A DNA stretch of 64,000 nt from Hymenobacter caeli (lineage in GTDB: Bacteria > Bacteroidota > Bacteroidia > Cytophagales > Hymenobacteraceae), in NCBI RefSeq assembly GCF_013294115.1, contig NZ_JABSNP010000015.1, positions 1 to 64,000 on the forward strand, in the 5' to 3' direction. The position numbers were made by a program, and so were the translations under genes. Numbering within the stretch: the first letter of the stretch is position 1; each line of letters opens with the position of its first letter. Positions 1 to 7,510 of this stretch are shown here, piece by piece. The notes beneath the pieces were generated by a model. That model saw only the letters and a list, made by a program, of their open reading frames with translations. It did no database searches and was not told the origin of the DNA.

Positions 1-56
1 TTGCGGCGGATTTGGTCACTGGCGCACTTGGCGCAATAATGCTGGGTGTAAACCAT
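1..56 (-). CDS. 5' end of a gene cut by the window edge, possibly a transposase zinc ribbon
   Basis: Reading leftward from an ATG at 54-56, 18 codons are open to the edge of the window. The short product contains a Cys-x-x-Cys pair (C-A-K-C) followed by a basic stretch, which resembles the zinc ribbon that opens IS1-type InsA proteins. That assignment is an inference from 18 residues; any protein starting with a small zinc ribbon would look the same. The following AT-rich gap (57-164) separates it from a divergent gene. Confidence 0.35.
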   Translation of the reverse strand, partial: MVYTQHYCAKCASDQIRR

Positions 57-164
57 AAACCAATCTACAACCGCCACCCTGAATTAATCCACTACCATTT
101 TAAAATATTAACGACTGACAACGAGCACCTGACAACTAATAAATTAATAGCCTAACTCCTGCTT

Positions 165-1364
165 ATGATTCCCGCTTACCGCCAGGTTTTCAACGCTGCG
201 TTTTCGCCGGAAAAATACCGGGAAATGATGGCCGACATCGACCACCAGCTGCCCGGCCAGCTCGATTTCCGAGTGGCCGAAACGCCGGTGTTCGTACCGG
301 CCGGATTGCGTGAAAAACTAATCGCCGCCGGCGAAAACCTCATCGATGTCATTGCCCGGCCCGACTTCAAAGCCCTTACCGAAGCGGCCATTCCGCCGCA
401 CCAGCGGGTGCCGAATGAGGACGGGCGGCCCGAGTTTTTGACGTTCGACTTTGCCGTGTGCCGCGACGCGCAGGGCGAGCTGGAGCCGCAGCTAATTGAA
501 TTGCAAGGATTTCCATCGCTCTACGCGTTTCAGGCGTGGCTGCCGGGGGTTTTCCAGCAGCACTACCCCATTGCCGACGGTGTGTCGCCGTTCCTGGCCG
601 TGCCCGACGCCGCGGCTTACCACGCCCAGATGCGGCAATTGATTCTGGGCAACGAAGCCGCCGAGCACGTGGTGCTGCTGGAATTATTCCCGGAGCGGCA
701 AAAGACCCGCATCGACTTTGCGCTGTCCAAAAAAGCGTGGGGCATCGAAGTGGTCAACCTAATGGACGTCCGCAAAAAGGGGCGGCAATTATTTTACGAG
801 AAGGACGGCCGCGAGATTCAAATTAAGCGCATTTATAACCGCATTATTTTCGATGAGTTGGCGCGTTACCCGGAGCTGAAACCCGAGTTTAATTTGACCG
901 ACGACGTGGACGTGGAATGGGTGGGCCACCCCAACTGGTTTTTCCGCGTCAGCAAGTTCACGCTGCCGTTGCTGCGGGGGCCCTTCGTGCCGCCGAGCCA
1001 CTACGTGAGCGACCTGCAAACGTACCCGGCCGACCTGGAAAACTACGTGCTGAAGCCGCTGTACTCGTTTGCCGGGGCCGGCGTAAAGCTCGACTTCACG
1101 GCCGCCGACCTGGACGCGCTGCCCGACAAGGCGCATTACCTGTTGCAGCACAAGGTGGCCTACGCCCCCGTGGTGCAGGCCCCCGACGGGCTGGTGAAGT
1201 GCGAAATCCGCCTGCTCTACGTGTGGCAGCGCGGCGAAGCCCGCCCGCGCCTGCTTACCGGCCTGGCCCGCCTGAGCCGCGGGGCCATGATTGGCGTCGA
1301 TTTCAACAAGGACAAAGACTGGGTGGGCGGCACCACGCCCCTGTTCGAGCGAGACGGCGCGTAG
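165..1364 (+). CDS. conserved hypothetical protein, ATP-grasp-like
   Basis: The 399-residue product has no signal peptide or membrane segment and is probably cytoplasmic. Features that recall the ATP-grasp fold are an acidic/aromatic motif ending ELQGFPSLY at about residues 112-120, a Lys-Pro followed by a small-residue loop (KPLYSFAGAGV) at about 297-307, and a later block with alternating acidic and basic residues (VKCEIRLLYVW, then RGAMIGVDFNKD). The order of these blocks would suit a circularly permuted ATP-grasp protein, but I cannot name a substrate. The ATG at 165 gives the longest sensible frame. It stands alone, upstream of the DUF1232 gene with a 71-bp gap. Function unassigned. Confidence 0.75.
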   Translation: MIPAYRQVFNAAFSPEKYREMMADIDHQLPGQLDFRVAETPVFVPAGLREKLIAAGENLIDVIARPDFKALTEAAIPPHQRVPNEDGRPEFLTFDFAVCRDAQGELEPQLIELQGFPSLYAFQAWLPGVFQQHYPIADGVSPFLAVPDAAAYHAQMRQLILGNEAAEHVVLLELFPERQKTRIDFALSKKAWGIEVVNLMDVRKKGRQLFYEKDGREIQIKRIYNRIIFDELARYPELKPEFNLTDDVDVEWVGHPNWFFRVSKFTLPLLRGPFVPPSHYVSDLQTYPADLENYVLKPLYSFAGAGVKLDFTAADLDALPDKAHYLLQHKVAYAPVVQAPDGLVKCEIRLLYVWQRGEARPRLLTGLARLSRGAMIGVDFNKDKDWVGGTTPLFERDGA

Positions 1365-1435
1365 CAAGGCACGGCGGCATAACATCCGGGCACGGTTGCG
1401 CGTATCGGGTGCGCTGCCTCACCAACCGCTCATCC

Positions 1436-1945
1436 ATGTCCAGCCTCGCCGAAAAAGGCCTTCGCATCTCCAAGAATGCCGTTTTTAACGTGTTTGTGGC
1501 CCGGGCCACCGCCCTGTTGGGCCGTCCGTTCAAGGTGGTGGCGGTGCTGAACGAGGTGGCCACCAAACTGGCCGACGAGCAGCGCAAGGACAATAAGTTT
1601 CAGCAGCTTTTCGACGTGGCCCTGGCGCTGGTGCGGCTCGTGCGCCGCTACGCCAGCGGCGACTACCGCCAGATTTCGACCACCACCATTGTTTCCGGTT
1701 TGGCGGTGCTGCTGTACGTGCTGTCGCCGATTGATTTAATTCCCGATTTCATCCCCGTCATCGGTTTCCTCGACGACCTGAGTCTGATTAGCTGGTTCGT
1801 GGGCAAGTTTCAGGGCGAGATAACCAAGTTCCGCGACTGGGAGCGGGCCCAGGCCAGTGCTGCCCCCGGCGCCCCGGACGAAGCCGCGGCCCCGGCGCGG
1901 GGCGACGCAACCCTGCCCAGCGTAGCCGAGCTGGGCCACTCGTAG
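1436..1945 (+). CDS. DUF1232 (YkvA-like) small membrane-associated protein
   Basis: The reading frame is open from 917, but codons before 1436 lie over the 3' part of the previous gene and are low-complexity, so the ATG at 1436 is chosen (169 residues). Residues about 65-115 hold the DUF1232 signature: a hydrophobic segment followed by YVLSPIDLIPDFIPVIGFLDDL, typical of YkvA-family proteins. The N-terminal 60 residues are basic and the last 35 are Ala/Pro-rich and probably disordered. Members are small proteins of unknown role thought to associate with membranes. No clear operon partner is visible. Confidence 0.85.
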   Translation: MSSLAEKGLRISKNAVFNVFVARATALLGRPFKVVAVLNEVATKLADEQRKDNKFQQLFDVALALVRLVRRYASGDYRQISTTTIVSGLAVLLYVLSPIDLIPDFIPVIGFLDDLSLISWFVGKFQGEITKFRDWERAQASAAPGAPDEAAAPARGDATLPSVAELGHS

Positions 1946-2011
1946 GCCCGGCCGGGCCGTAACTTTACCGCAACGCTGCTTGCCCTACCCCGGGCCGCGT
2001 TTTCACCCGCC

Positions 2012-2311
2012 ATGCCCACGTTCGTCGTTACCATTACGCTGCCCGATACTTACGAAGAAGATTTTCTAGCCCTCATCCCCCGGCACCGTTCGCACATCAA
2101 CCGCCTGTTGACAGAAAAAGTCATCGAAACGTATGCCATCAGCGCCGACCGCCGCCGGGGGTGGGTCACCATCAACGGCGAAGACGCGGGGGCCGTGCGG
2201 ACGGTAGTGGAGCAGTTTCCGCTGTACCGCTACTTCAGCGGCATCGAGATTGACGAGCTGTTCATCTTCGACACCGTGGCCTCCCGCTTTCCTCCCATCA
2301 GTCTGAACTAA
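2012..2311 (+). CDS. small conserved protein, muconolactone-isomerase/YciI-like fold
   Basis: A 99-residue soluble protein. Its arrangement (beta strand FVVTITLP, helix with IPRHRSHINRLL, strand YAISADRRRGWVTI, helix, strand YRYFSGIEIDELFIFD) fits the ferredoxin-like dimeric alpha-beta barrel seen in muconolactone delta-isomerase and YciI-type proteins. No catalytic residue can be assigned, so no reaction is claimed. It begins 66 bp after the DUF1232 gene and 51 bp before the DUF1571 gene, all on the same strand, so co-transcription is possible. Confidence 0.7.
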   Translation: MPTFVVTITLPDTYEEDFLALIPRHRSHINRLLTEKVIETYAISADRRRGWVTINGEDAGAVRTVVEQFPLYRYFSGIEIDELFIFDTVASRFPPISLN

Positions 2312-2362
2312 GGTTCGTTACCCGGGCAATCGATTCGTCGGTTCCCCTTCTTTTCTGCTTTA

Positions 2363-3232
2363 ATGCGTTTGTCGTTGGTTCGCCGCTTTGCCTTTTTGGG
2401 TATTTTTTTTGGCACAATGGGGCTGCTGCTGGCCGCCGGCCGGCCGGCCGCCGCGCCGGCCATCACCACCGAGCAGCTGGTGGCTCGCCTGAGCACGGCC
2501 ATCGAAGGCCTGCGCTACCTCCGGTGCTCGGCCCGGGCGCAGGAGCGCATCGGCAACGCCGTGAAGCCTTCCAGCAGCAACATGAAACTGTCTTTCAGCC
2601 CGTTTCGGGTGTACTTGAAAGACAATAAAAACGTGGAAGTGCTGTGGGCGACGGGCCAGAACGGCGGCGATGCCTGGGTGTACCCGGCCAGCTTCCCGTA
2701 CGTCACGCTCAGCCTCAACCCGCAGGGGGCCCTGATGCGCAAAGGCCAGCACCACACCGTGCTGCAAGCCGGCTTCGGCACCATTGCCGACTTGCTGCGC
2801 ACCACCTCCCTGCGCCAGGACGCCACCTTTAGCCGCACGTTTCGCTACACCGGCGACACCGCCGTGCTGGCCCACCCGTGCTACGTCCTGCGCTCCGACT
2901 TCCCGCAGTTTCGCTACGTGGCCTACCGCGCCGGCAAAAACGAAACCGTGACCACCGTGGCCGAGCGGTTCGGCTGCGGCGAATACCGCATCCTGGAGCG
3001 CAACAACCTGGGCCCCGGCGACGCCCTGCCCGAGGGCAAGGTGTTGCAGGTGCCCAACGGCTACGGCCGCCGCGTCACCCTCTGCGTCGATGTTAAAACT
3101 TACCTCCCCATCGTGGTGGACGTACGCGACGACCGGGGCCTGTTCGAGAAGTTCGAGTTTTACAACATGGTCGTCAACCAACCCATCCCCCCAGAGGAGT
3201 TCACCAAAGGCTTCCCAGGGTACAAGCTATAA
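2363..3232 (+). CDS. secreted DUF1571 protein with an embedded LysM-like segment
   Basis: The 289-residue product starts with a signal peptide (basic start, then a hydrophobic run up to about residue 30). Conserved blocks such as RYLRCSARAQERIG, a lysine-rich KLSFSPFRVYLK and a terminal FYNMVVNQPIPPEEFTKGFPGY match DUF1571, a family of exported Bacteroidota proteins of unknown role. Between about residues 190 and 240 a segment with the LysM pattern is visible (YVAYRAGKNETVTTVAERF, then a leucine-Glu-Arg-Asn-Asn motif and GKVLQVPNG), suggesting peptidoglycan contact. The stop codon (3230-3232) overlaps the left arm of a long inverted repeat. Confidence 0.8.
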   Translation: MRLSLVRRFAFLGIFFGTMGLLLAAGRPAAAPAITTEQLVARLSTAIEGLRYLRCSARAQERIGNAVKPSSSNMKLSFSPFRVYLKDNKNVEVLWATGQNGGDAWVYPASFPYVTLSLNPQGALMRKGQHHTVLQAGFGTIADLLRTTSLRQDATFSRTFRYTGDTAVLAHPCYVLRSDFPQFRYVAYRAGKNETVTTVAERFGCGEYRILERNNLGPGDALPEGKVLQVPNGYGRRVTLCVDVKTYLPIVVDVRDDRGLFEKFEFYNMVVNQPIPPEEFTKGFPGYKL

Positions 3233-3394
3233 TCGCACATTTAACGGATTTTTTGTAGTTCCGCCCCTGACGGTCCAGCGCCAATAGGCAATCGATAAAT
3301 GAAAAAGGCGACCCAAGCGGACCGCCTTTTTTGCTGTTTTTCGGTTATTGACTCGTTAGGGGCGGGGCCCCAAAAATCCGTTAAATGTGCGATT
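3231..3394. repeat. 164-bp interrupted palindrome spanning two convergent stop codons
   Basis: Positions 3231-3253 and 3372-3394 are a perfect 23-bp inverted repeat; similarity continues inward (CCGCCCCTGACG against CCGCCCCTAACG) for about 43 bp per arm. The outer ends overlap the TAA of the DUF1571 gene and the TGA of the convergent SDR gene. An intrinsic terminator (3302-3332) sits in the middle. It looks like a MITE or REP-like element that now forms the shared 3' end of both genes. Confidence 0.75.
3302..3332 (+). terminator. intrinsic terminator after the DUF1571 gene
   Basis: The stem AAAAGGCG/CGCCTTTT (3303-3310 with 3323-3330) encloses a 12-nt loop and runs into a T tract (3327-3332). 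The A tract on the left side means it could also act on the opposite strand for the SDR gene. Confidence 0.7.
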
Positions 3395-4266
3395 CAGCGG
3401 CGCATGGTTTTTTCAATTTGGTCCCACATTTCCGGCGTGAGCATCCCGAGCTTGTTGAATTCACCGGCCCCGTTGAGCCATTCGCCGCCGTCGATGGTGA
3501 CGACTTCGCCGTTGACGTAGGCCGAGAAATCCGACACCAGGTAGGCGGCCAGGTTGGCCAGTTCCTGGTACTGGCCCACGCGCTTGAGGGGCACGCTGGC
3601 GGCCGGGTCGAGCCGGCTGGCCAGCGGCTCGGGAAAAAGGCGGCTCCACGCGCCTTCCGTGGGGAAGGGCCCCGGGGCAATGGCGTTGCTGCGGATGCCG
3701 TATTTGGCCCACTCCACGGCCAGCGAGCGGGTAATGGCCAGCACGCCGGCTTTGGCAGCGGCCGAGGGCACCACGAAGGCCGAGCCCACCGAAGCATAAG
3801 TCGTGACGATGTTGAGGATGACGCCGGGCTTTTTGTCGGCAATCCAGCGCTTGCCCACGGCCAGGGTGCAGTTATAGGAGCCGCGCAGCACAATGTCCAC
3901 AATCACGTCGAACGCCTTGTGGCTCAGGCGCTCGGTGGGCGAAATGAAATTGCCGGCCGCGTTGTTCAGGAGCACGTCCACGCCCCCAAACTCGGCGATG
4001 GTGGCGTCGAGCATATTCTCCACTTCGTCGTATTTGCGCACGTCGCAGGCCACGGCCAGCACCCGGCCGCCGGTTTGGGTGCGCAGCTCGGCCGCGGTGG
4101 CTTCGAGCACGTCTATTTTGCGGCTGGTGATGGTGACGTTGGCCCCCAGCTGGAGGAAATAGGTGGTCATGGCGCGGCCCAGGCCGGTGCCGCCGCCGGT
4201 CACGATGATGGTTTTGCCGGCCAGCGCGTGGTCGCGAAGCATGGGTTGCGCAAAGGGCATAGTCAT
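3394..4266 (-). CDS. SDR family oxidoreductase of the 2,4-dienoyl-CoA reductase type
   Basis: The 290-residue protein has the nucleotide-binding motif TGGGTGLG at about residues 23-30 and NNAAG at 101-105. It lacks the usual YxxxK pair, but has Tyr157, Ser168 and Lys172 with the same spacing (11 and 15) as the Tyr-Ser-Lys set of mammalian mitochondrial 2,4-dienoyl-CoA reductase (DECR1). It therefore probably reduces 2,4-dienoyl-CoA esters with NADPH during beta-oxidation of unsaturated fatty acids. A second ATG lies two codons downstream (4260). It converges on the DUF1571 gene and is divergent from the gene at 4428. A general 3-oxoacyl reductase is less likely. Confidence 0.88.
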   Translation of the reverse strand: MTMPFAQPMLRDHALAGKTIIVTGGGTGLGRAMTTYFLQLGANVTITSRKIDVLEATAAELRTQTGGRVLAVACDVRKYDEVENMLDATIAEFGGVDVLLNNAAGNFISPTERLSHKAFDVIVDIVLRGSYNCTLAVGKRWIADKKPGVILNIVTTYASVGSAFVVPSAAAKAGVLAITRSLAVEWAKYGIRSNAIAPGPFPTEGAWSRLFPEPLASRLDPAASVPLKRVGQYQELANLAAYLVSDFSAYVNGEVVTIDGGEWLNGAGEFNKLGMLTPEMWDQIEKTMRR

Positions 4267-4427
4267 AAATTCAACCGGGAATGAGTGGGGAATTGGCCGC
4301 CCGAAGGTACACCGGGCCCCGGCTTTGGCGGGGGCCTGAAAAGTTTTATTAGCGGAGTCATATATTAAGGGTGGTTTCCTTCGCAGCTTTGCTTTTTAGT
4401 GTTGAGCTTTTGCCTAATCTTTCGCAT

Positions 4428-5288
4428 ATGGAACCGGTTTCCGACGATCCGTCGTTTTCGCTGCCCACCGTGGCCATCCTGGGGTGCGGCTGGTTGGGCA
4501 CGGCCCTGGCCCGGCACCTGCTGGCCGCCGGGCACCCCGTGCTGGGCACCACCACTACCCCGGCGCAGGTCGAAGCCCTTACCGAGCTGGGCGTGCGGCC
4601 CCACCTGCTCCAGCTCGGCACCGATTTCGGCCCGCCCGCCGACGGTGTGCTGCTCAACTTGCTCAAAGCCGCCAGCGTGCTGGTGCTGAACGTGCCGCCC
4701 CGGGCCACCGCCGCCGGCACCTACCCCACCCTGCTGCGCCCCGTGCACCGCGCCGTGGCGGCCGCCGGCATCGGGCACGTGCTATTCGTCAGCTCCACCA
4801 GCGTGTACCCCGACGAGCCGCGGGCCATGCGCGAGGCCGACGCCCTGAGCAACCGCGACGCGGCGTCGGACGTGCTGCGGGCCGAAGGGCATTTCGTGCC
4901 CCGCTACGGCCAGTGGCAGAGCACCGTGGTGCGCCTGGGCGGCCTCATCGGGCCGGGCCGGGCCCCCGGGCGCTTTCTGGCCGGCCGCCAGGCCCTGGCC
5001 CAGGGCAACGCGCCCGTCAACCTGCTGCACCTCACCGACGCCGTGGGCGTGCTCGGGGCCATCATCCGGCACGGGGCCTGGGGCCACACCTTCAACGTGG
5101 CCGCGGCCGAGCACCCGCTCCGGCGCGACTTTTACCCCGCGGCCGCCCGCTACCTCGGCCTGGAACCGCCCACGTTCCGCCCCGAAACCGGCCCCACCGG
5201 CAAAAGCATCGACAGCAGCCTGCTGCGCCGCACCGTGCCCTACGAGTTTCGGCACGACGATGTGCTGGCCGCCCTGCCGCACTGCTAA
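4428..5288 (+). CDS. NAD-dependent epimerase/dehydratase-like SDR (YeeZ-like)
   Basis: The frame is open from 4371, but the ATG at 4428 is preferred because it directly precedes the Rossmann motif (AILGCGWLGTALARHLL at about residues 14-30). The 286-residue product is an atypical SDR: the strand VLFVSSTSVYPDEP carries a Ser-Thr and Tyr typical of the extended family, and GGLIGPGR and the FNVAAAEHP block follow. E. coli YeeZ and similar proteins have this size and motif set but no firm reaction. No neighbour on the same strand is close enough to suggest a pathway. Confidence 0.82.
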   Translation: MEPVSDDPSFSLPTVAILGCGWLGTALARHLLAAGHPVLGTTTTPAQVEALTELGVRPHLLQLGTDFGPPADGVLLNLLKAASVLVLNVPPRATAAGTYPTLLRPVHRAVAAAGIGHVLFVSSTSVYPDEPRAMREADALSNRDAASDVLRAEGHFVPRYGQWQSTVVRLGGLIGPGRAPGRFLAGRQALAQGNAPVNLLHLTDAVGVLGAIIRHGAWGHTFNVAAAEHPLRRDFYPAAARYLGLEPPTFRPETGPTGKSIDSSLLRRTVPYEFRHDDVLAALPHC

Positions 5289-5412
5289 GCATTAGGCCAC
5301 CACTAAACAGACATTTTCTATGCCATAGCTCCTTGGCAGTCAAAAAACAAGCTAATGGCTAGCAGCTAATAGCTAATGGCTGATTATGTAGCGGTGGCCC
5401 CGCGCCAGGCCG

Positions 5413-5420
5413 TAAATTTG
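5413..5420 (+). promoter_or_regulatory. TAnnTTTG box 4 nt before a GTG start
   Basis: TAAATTTG matches the Bacteroidota -7 consensus TAnnTTTG and ends 4 nt before the GTG at 5425. Transcription would be expected to begin at or next to the start codon, giving a leaderless mRNA. No convincing -33 TTTG was found. Confidence 0.55.
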
Positions 5421-5424
5421 CGGC

Positions 5425-6699
5425 GTGAACAGTTCTTCTTCCTCTGCCAATGCCCCTACCGTGGCCGTGCTGGGCGGCGGCGCGGCCGGCTTTTTTGGGG
5501 CCATTGCCTGCGCCGAGGCCAACCCCGGCCTGCGGGTGCTGCTGCTGGAAAAAACCGGCAAGCTGCTGGGCAAGGTGCGCGTGTCGGGCGGCGGCCGCTG
5601 CAACGTGACGCACGCCTGCGAGTCGGCCGCCCAGCTCGTGGCCCACTACCCGCGCGGCGGCAAGCCCCTCAAAGCGGCCTTTCAAACGTTTGGCGTGCCC
5701 GACACCGTGGCGTGGTTTGCCCGGCGCGGCGTGGCCCTCAAGACCGAGGCCGACGGCCGGATGTTCCCCGTCACCGACAGCAGCGAAACCGTGGCCCGGG
5801 CCCTGGAAGACGCGGCCCGCCGGACCGGCGTGCAGGTGTTCACCAACGCTAATGTCGAGGAAATAACGCCACAGCCCGGCGGCTTTCAGCTCCGGCTGGC
5901 CGGAACCGGGCGGCCGGCCCCCGCGCTGGCCGTGGCCCGCCTGCTGGTGGCCACCGGCGGCCAGCCCAAAAGCGCCCAGTACGACTGGCTGCGCCCCCTG
6001 GGCCACGCCCTGGCCGAGCCCGTGCCGTCGCTGTTCACCTTCAACGTGCCCGACTCGCCCCTGCGCGAGCTGCCCGGCGTGAGCGTGGCCCGCGCCCGCG
6101 TGACGCTGGCCGGCGAAAAGCTGGCCTACGAAGGGCCCCTGCTCGTCACGCACTGGGGCGTGAGCGGGCCGGCCGTGCTCAAGCTCTCGGCCTGGGGGGC
6201 CCGCCGCCTGAGCGAGCTGGCCTACACCGGCACGGCGCTCATCAGCTGGCTGCCCGACCACACCGACGACACCCTGCGGCCCTGGCTGCACCAGTTCCGG
6301 CAGGACAACGGCCGCAAGGGCGTGGCCGCCAACCCGCAGCTGGGCCTGCCCCAGCGCCTGTGGCGCACCCTGGCCGAGCAGGCCGGCATCGGCCCCGACC
6401 TGCGCTGGAGCGACGTGCCCGCCAAGGCCCAAAACCGCCTGCTGGAGCTGCTGCTGCGCACCCCGCTGGCCGTGCGGGGCAAAACCACGCACAAAGACGA
6501 GTTCGTGACCTGCGGCGGCATCGCGCTGACCGATATTGACTTAGCGACGATGGAAAGCCGCCGCGTGCCCGGCCTCTACTTTGCCGGCGAGGTGCTCGAC
6601 ATCGACGGCGTGACGGGCGGCTTCAACTTCCAGGCTGCCTGGACGACCGGCTTTCTGGCCGGGCAGGCCATGGCAAGTTTCGGCGAGGAATCAAATTAA
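5425..6699 (+). CDS. HI0933-family FAD-dependent oxidoreductase (YhiN-like)
   Basis: The 424-residue flavoprotein has an N-terminal dinucleotide-binding motif (VLGGGAAGFFGAIA at about residues 15-28), an acidic LLLLEKTGKLLGKV block, and the family signature RVSGGGRCNVTHA at about 52-64. The C-terminus GLYFAGEVLDIDGVTGGFNFQAAW is the second FAD-contacting block of this family. These proteins (annotated variously as aminoacetone oxidase or BaiN-like) are cytosolic; the substrate is not known. The start is a GTG at 5425, supported by a TAnnTTTG box 4 nt upstream. Confidence 0.9.
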   Translation: MNSSSSSANAPTVAVLGGGAAGFFGAIACAEANPGLRVLLLEKTGKLLGKVRVSGGGRCNVTHACESAAQLVAHYPRGGKPLKAAFQTFGVPDTVAWFARRGVALKTEADGRMFPVTDSSETVARALEDAARRTGVQVFTNANVEEITPQPGGFQLRLAGTGRPAPALAVARLLVATGGQPKSAQYDWLRPLGHALAEPVPSLFTFNVPDSPLRELPGVSVARARVTLAGEKLAYEGPLLVTHWGVSGPAVLKLSAWGARRLSELAYTGTALISWLPDHTDDTLRPWLHQFRQDNGRKGVAANPQLGLPQRLWRTLAEQAGIGPDLRWSDVPAKAQNRLLELLLRTPLAVRGKTTHKDEFVTCGGIALTDIDLATMESRRVPGLYFAGEVLDIDGVTGGFNFQAAWTTGFLAGQAMASFGEESN

Positions 6700-6883
6700 T
6701 TTCCGAGCCGTTCGCCGCGTTAGCGGTTGCGCGGGGAGTGCAATGGCGCAGCCGGCTGCACCAGGCCCTGAATTAATTTATGCTTCATAACCTAGAATCT
6801 GTCATCGAAGGGCGGCACTGTAACCTTCCGCTGGCGGGCCAAGTAAACAAGAGGGTTATTTTTCACCCAATCTTTGTATTAAA

Positions 6884-7336
6884 ATGGAAGCTAAAGCCAC
6901 CCAAGCCCTGCTCAACGAGTTGGTTGAGACCCTGAAAGACGGCCAGAAAGGCTACGCCGATGCCATGACCGACGTAGAGGACGCCTCGCTGAAAGATACC
7001 TTCAAGCATTTTGCCGTTCAACGCGCTGGCTACATCACCGAGATAGAGGACCAGATGTTCAAGCTGGACCTGCACCCCAAAACCAACGAAGGCTCGTCTG
7101 TGACTGGCACCGTGCACCGCGCCTGGATTGACCTGAAAGCGGCCCTGACCAGCAAAGACAACAAGGCTGTTCTCAACGAGTGCGAGCGAGGCGAAGACTA
7201 CGCCAAAAAAGCCTACGACACTGCCCTTAAGGCCCAGGACCTGCCCAGCGCCCTGAAAGCGGTGCTCGAAAAGCAAGCCCAGGGCATCCACGATGCCCAC
7301 GATAAAATCAAGTCGCTGCGCGATTCGGCCAAGTAG
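6884..7336 (+). CDS. PA2169-family four-helix-bundle protein (DUF2383)
   Basis: The 150-residue protein is almost entirely helical, Lys/Glu/Ala-rich and cysteine-free. The opening segment LLNELVETLKDGQKGYADA and the central FAVQRAGYITEIEDQ match the PA2169/DUF2383 family, which adopts a ferritin-like bundle and is often found among stress-response genes. No metal-binding role is claimed. It is monocistronic: about 180 bp of gap precedes it and a strong terminator follows. Confidence 0.85.
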   Translation: MEAKATQALLNELVETLKDGQKGYADAMTDVEDASLKDTFKHFAVQRAGYITEIEDQMFKLDLHPKTNEGSSVTGTVHRAWIDLKAALTSKDNKAVLNECERGEDYAKKAYDTALKAQDLPSALKAVLEKQAQGIHDAHDKIKSLRDSAK

Positions 7337-7371
7337 CCACTGGCCGCCCCGCCTTTGGTGGGACCAGCCAA

Positions 7372-7419
7372 AACCCAATAAAAAAAGCCGCTCGGTCGAG
7401 CGGCTTTTTTTATTGGGTT
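7372..7419. terminator. perfect bidirectional terminator
   Basis: Positions 7372-7394 and 7397-7419 are perfect 23-bp complements separated by 2 nt. The GC core AGCCGCTCG is flanked by A7 on the left and T7 on the right, so it can terminate the bundle-protein gene on the plus strand and the helicase gene coming from the right. Confidence 0.9.
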
Positions 7420-7510
7420 ATAACGACTAATATGTCACGCTAATAGAACCAGCAGGCGGCCTTTCAACCAACCCGAACAACCTACGGTAGCACGGGGCCT
7501 GCCGGATTTC

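Noticed and set aside
917..1435. N-terminal extension of the DUF1232 gene
   Set aside because: It overlaps the coding region of the upstream gene and is Arg/Ala/Pro-rich noise; the internal ATG at 1436 gives the normal family size.
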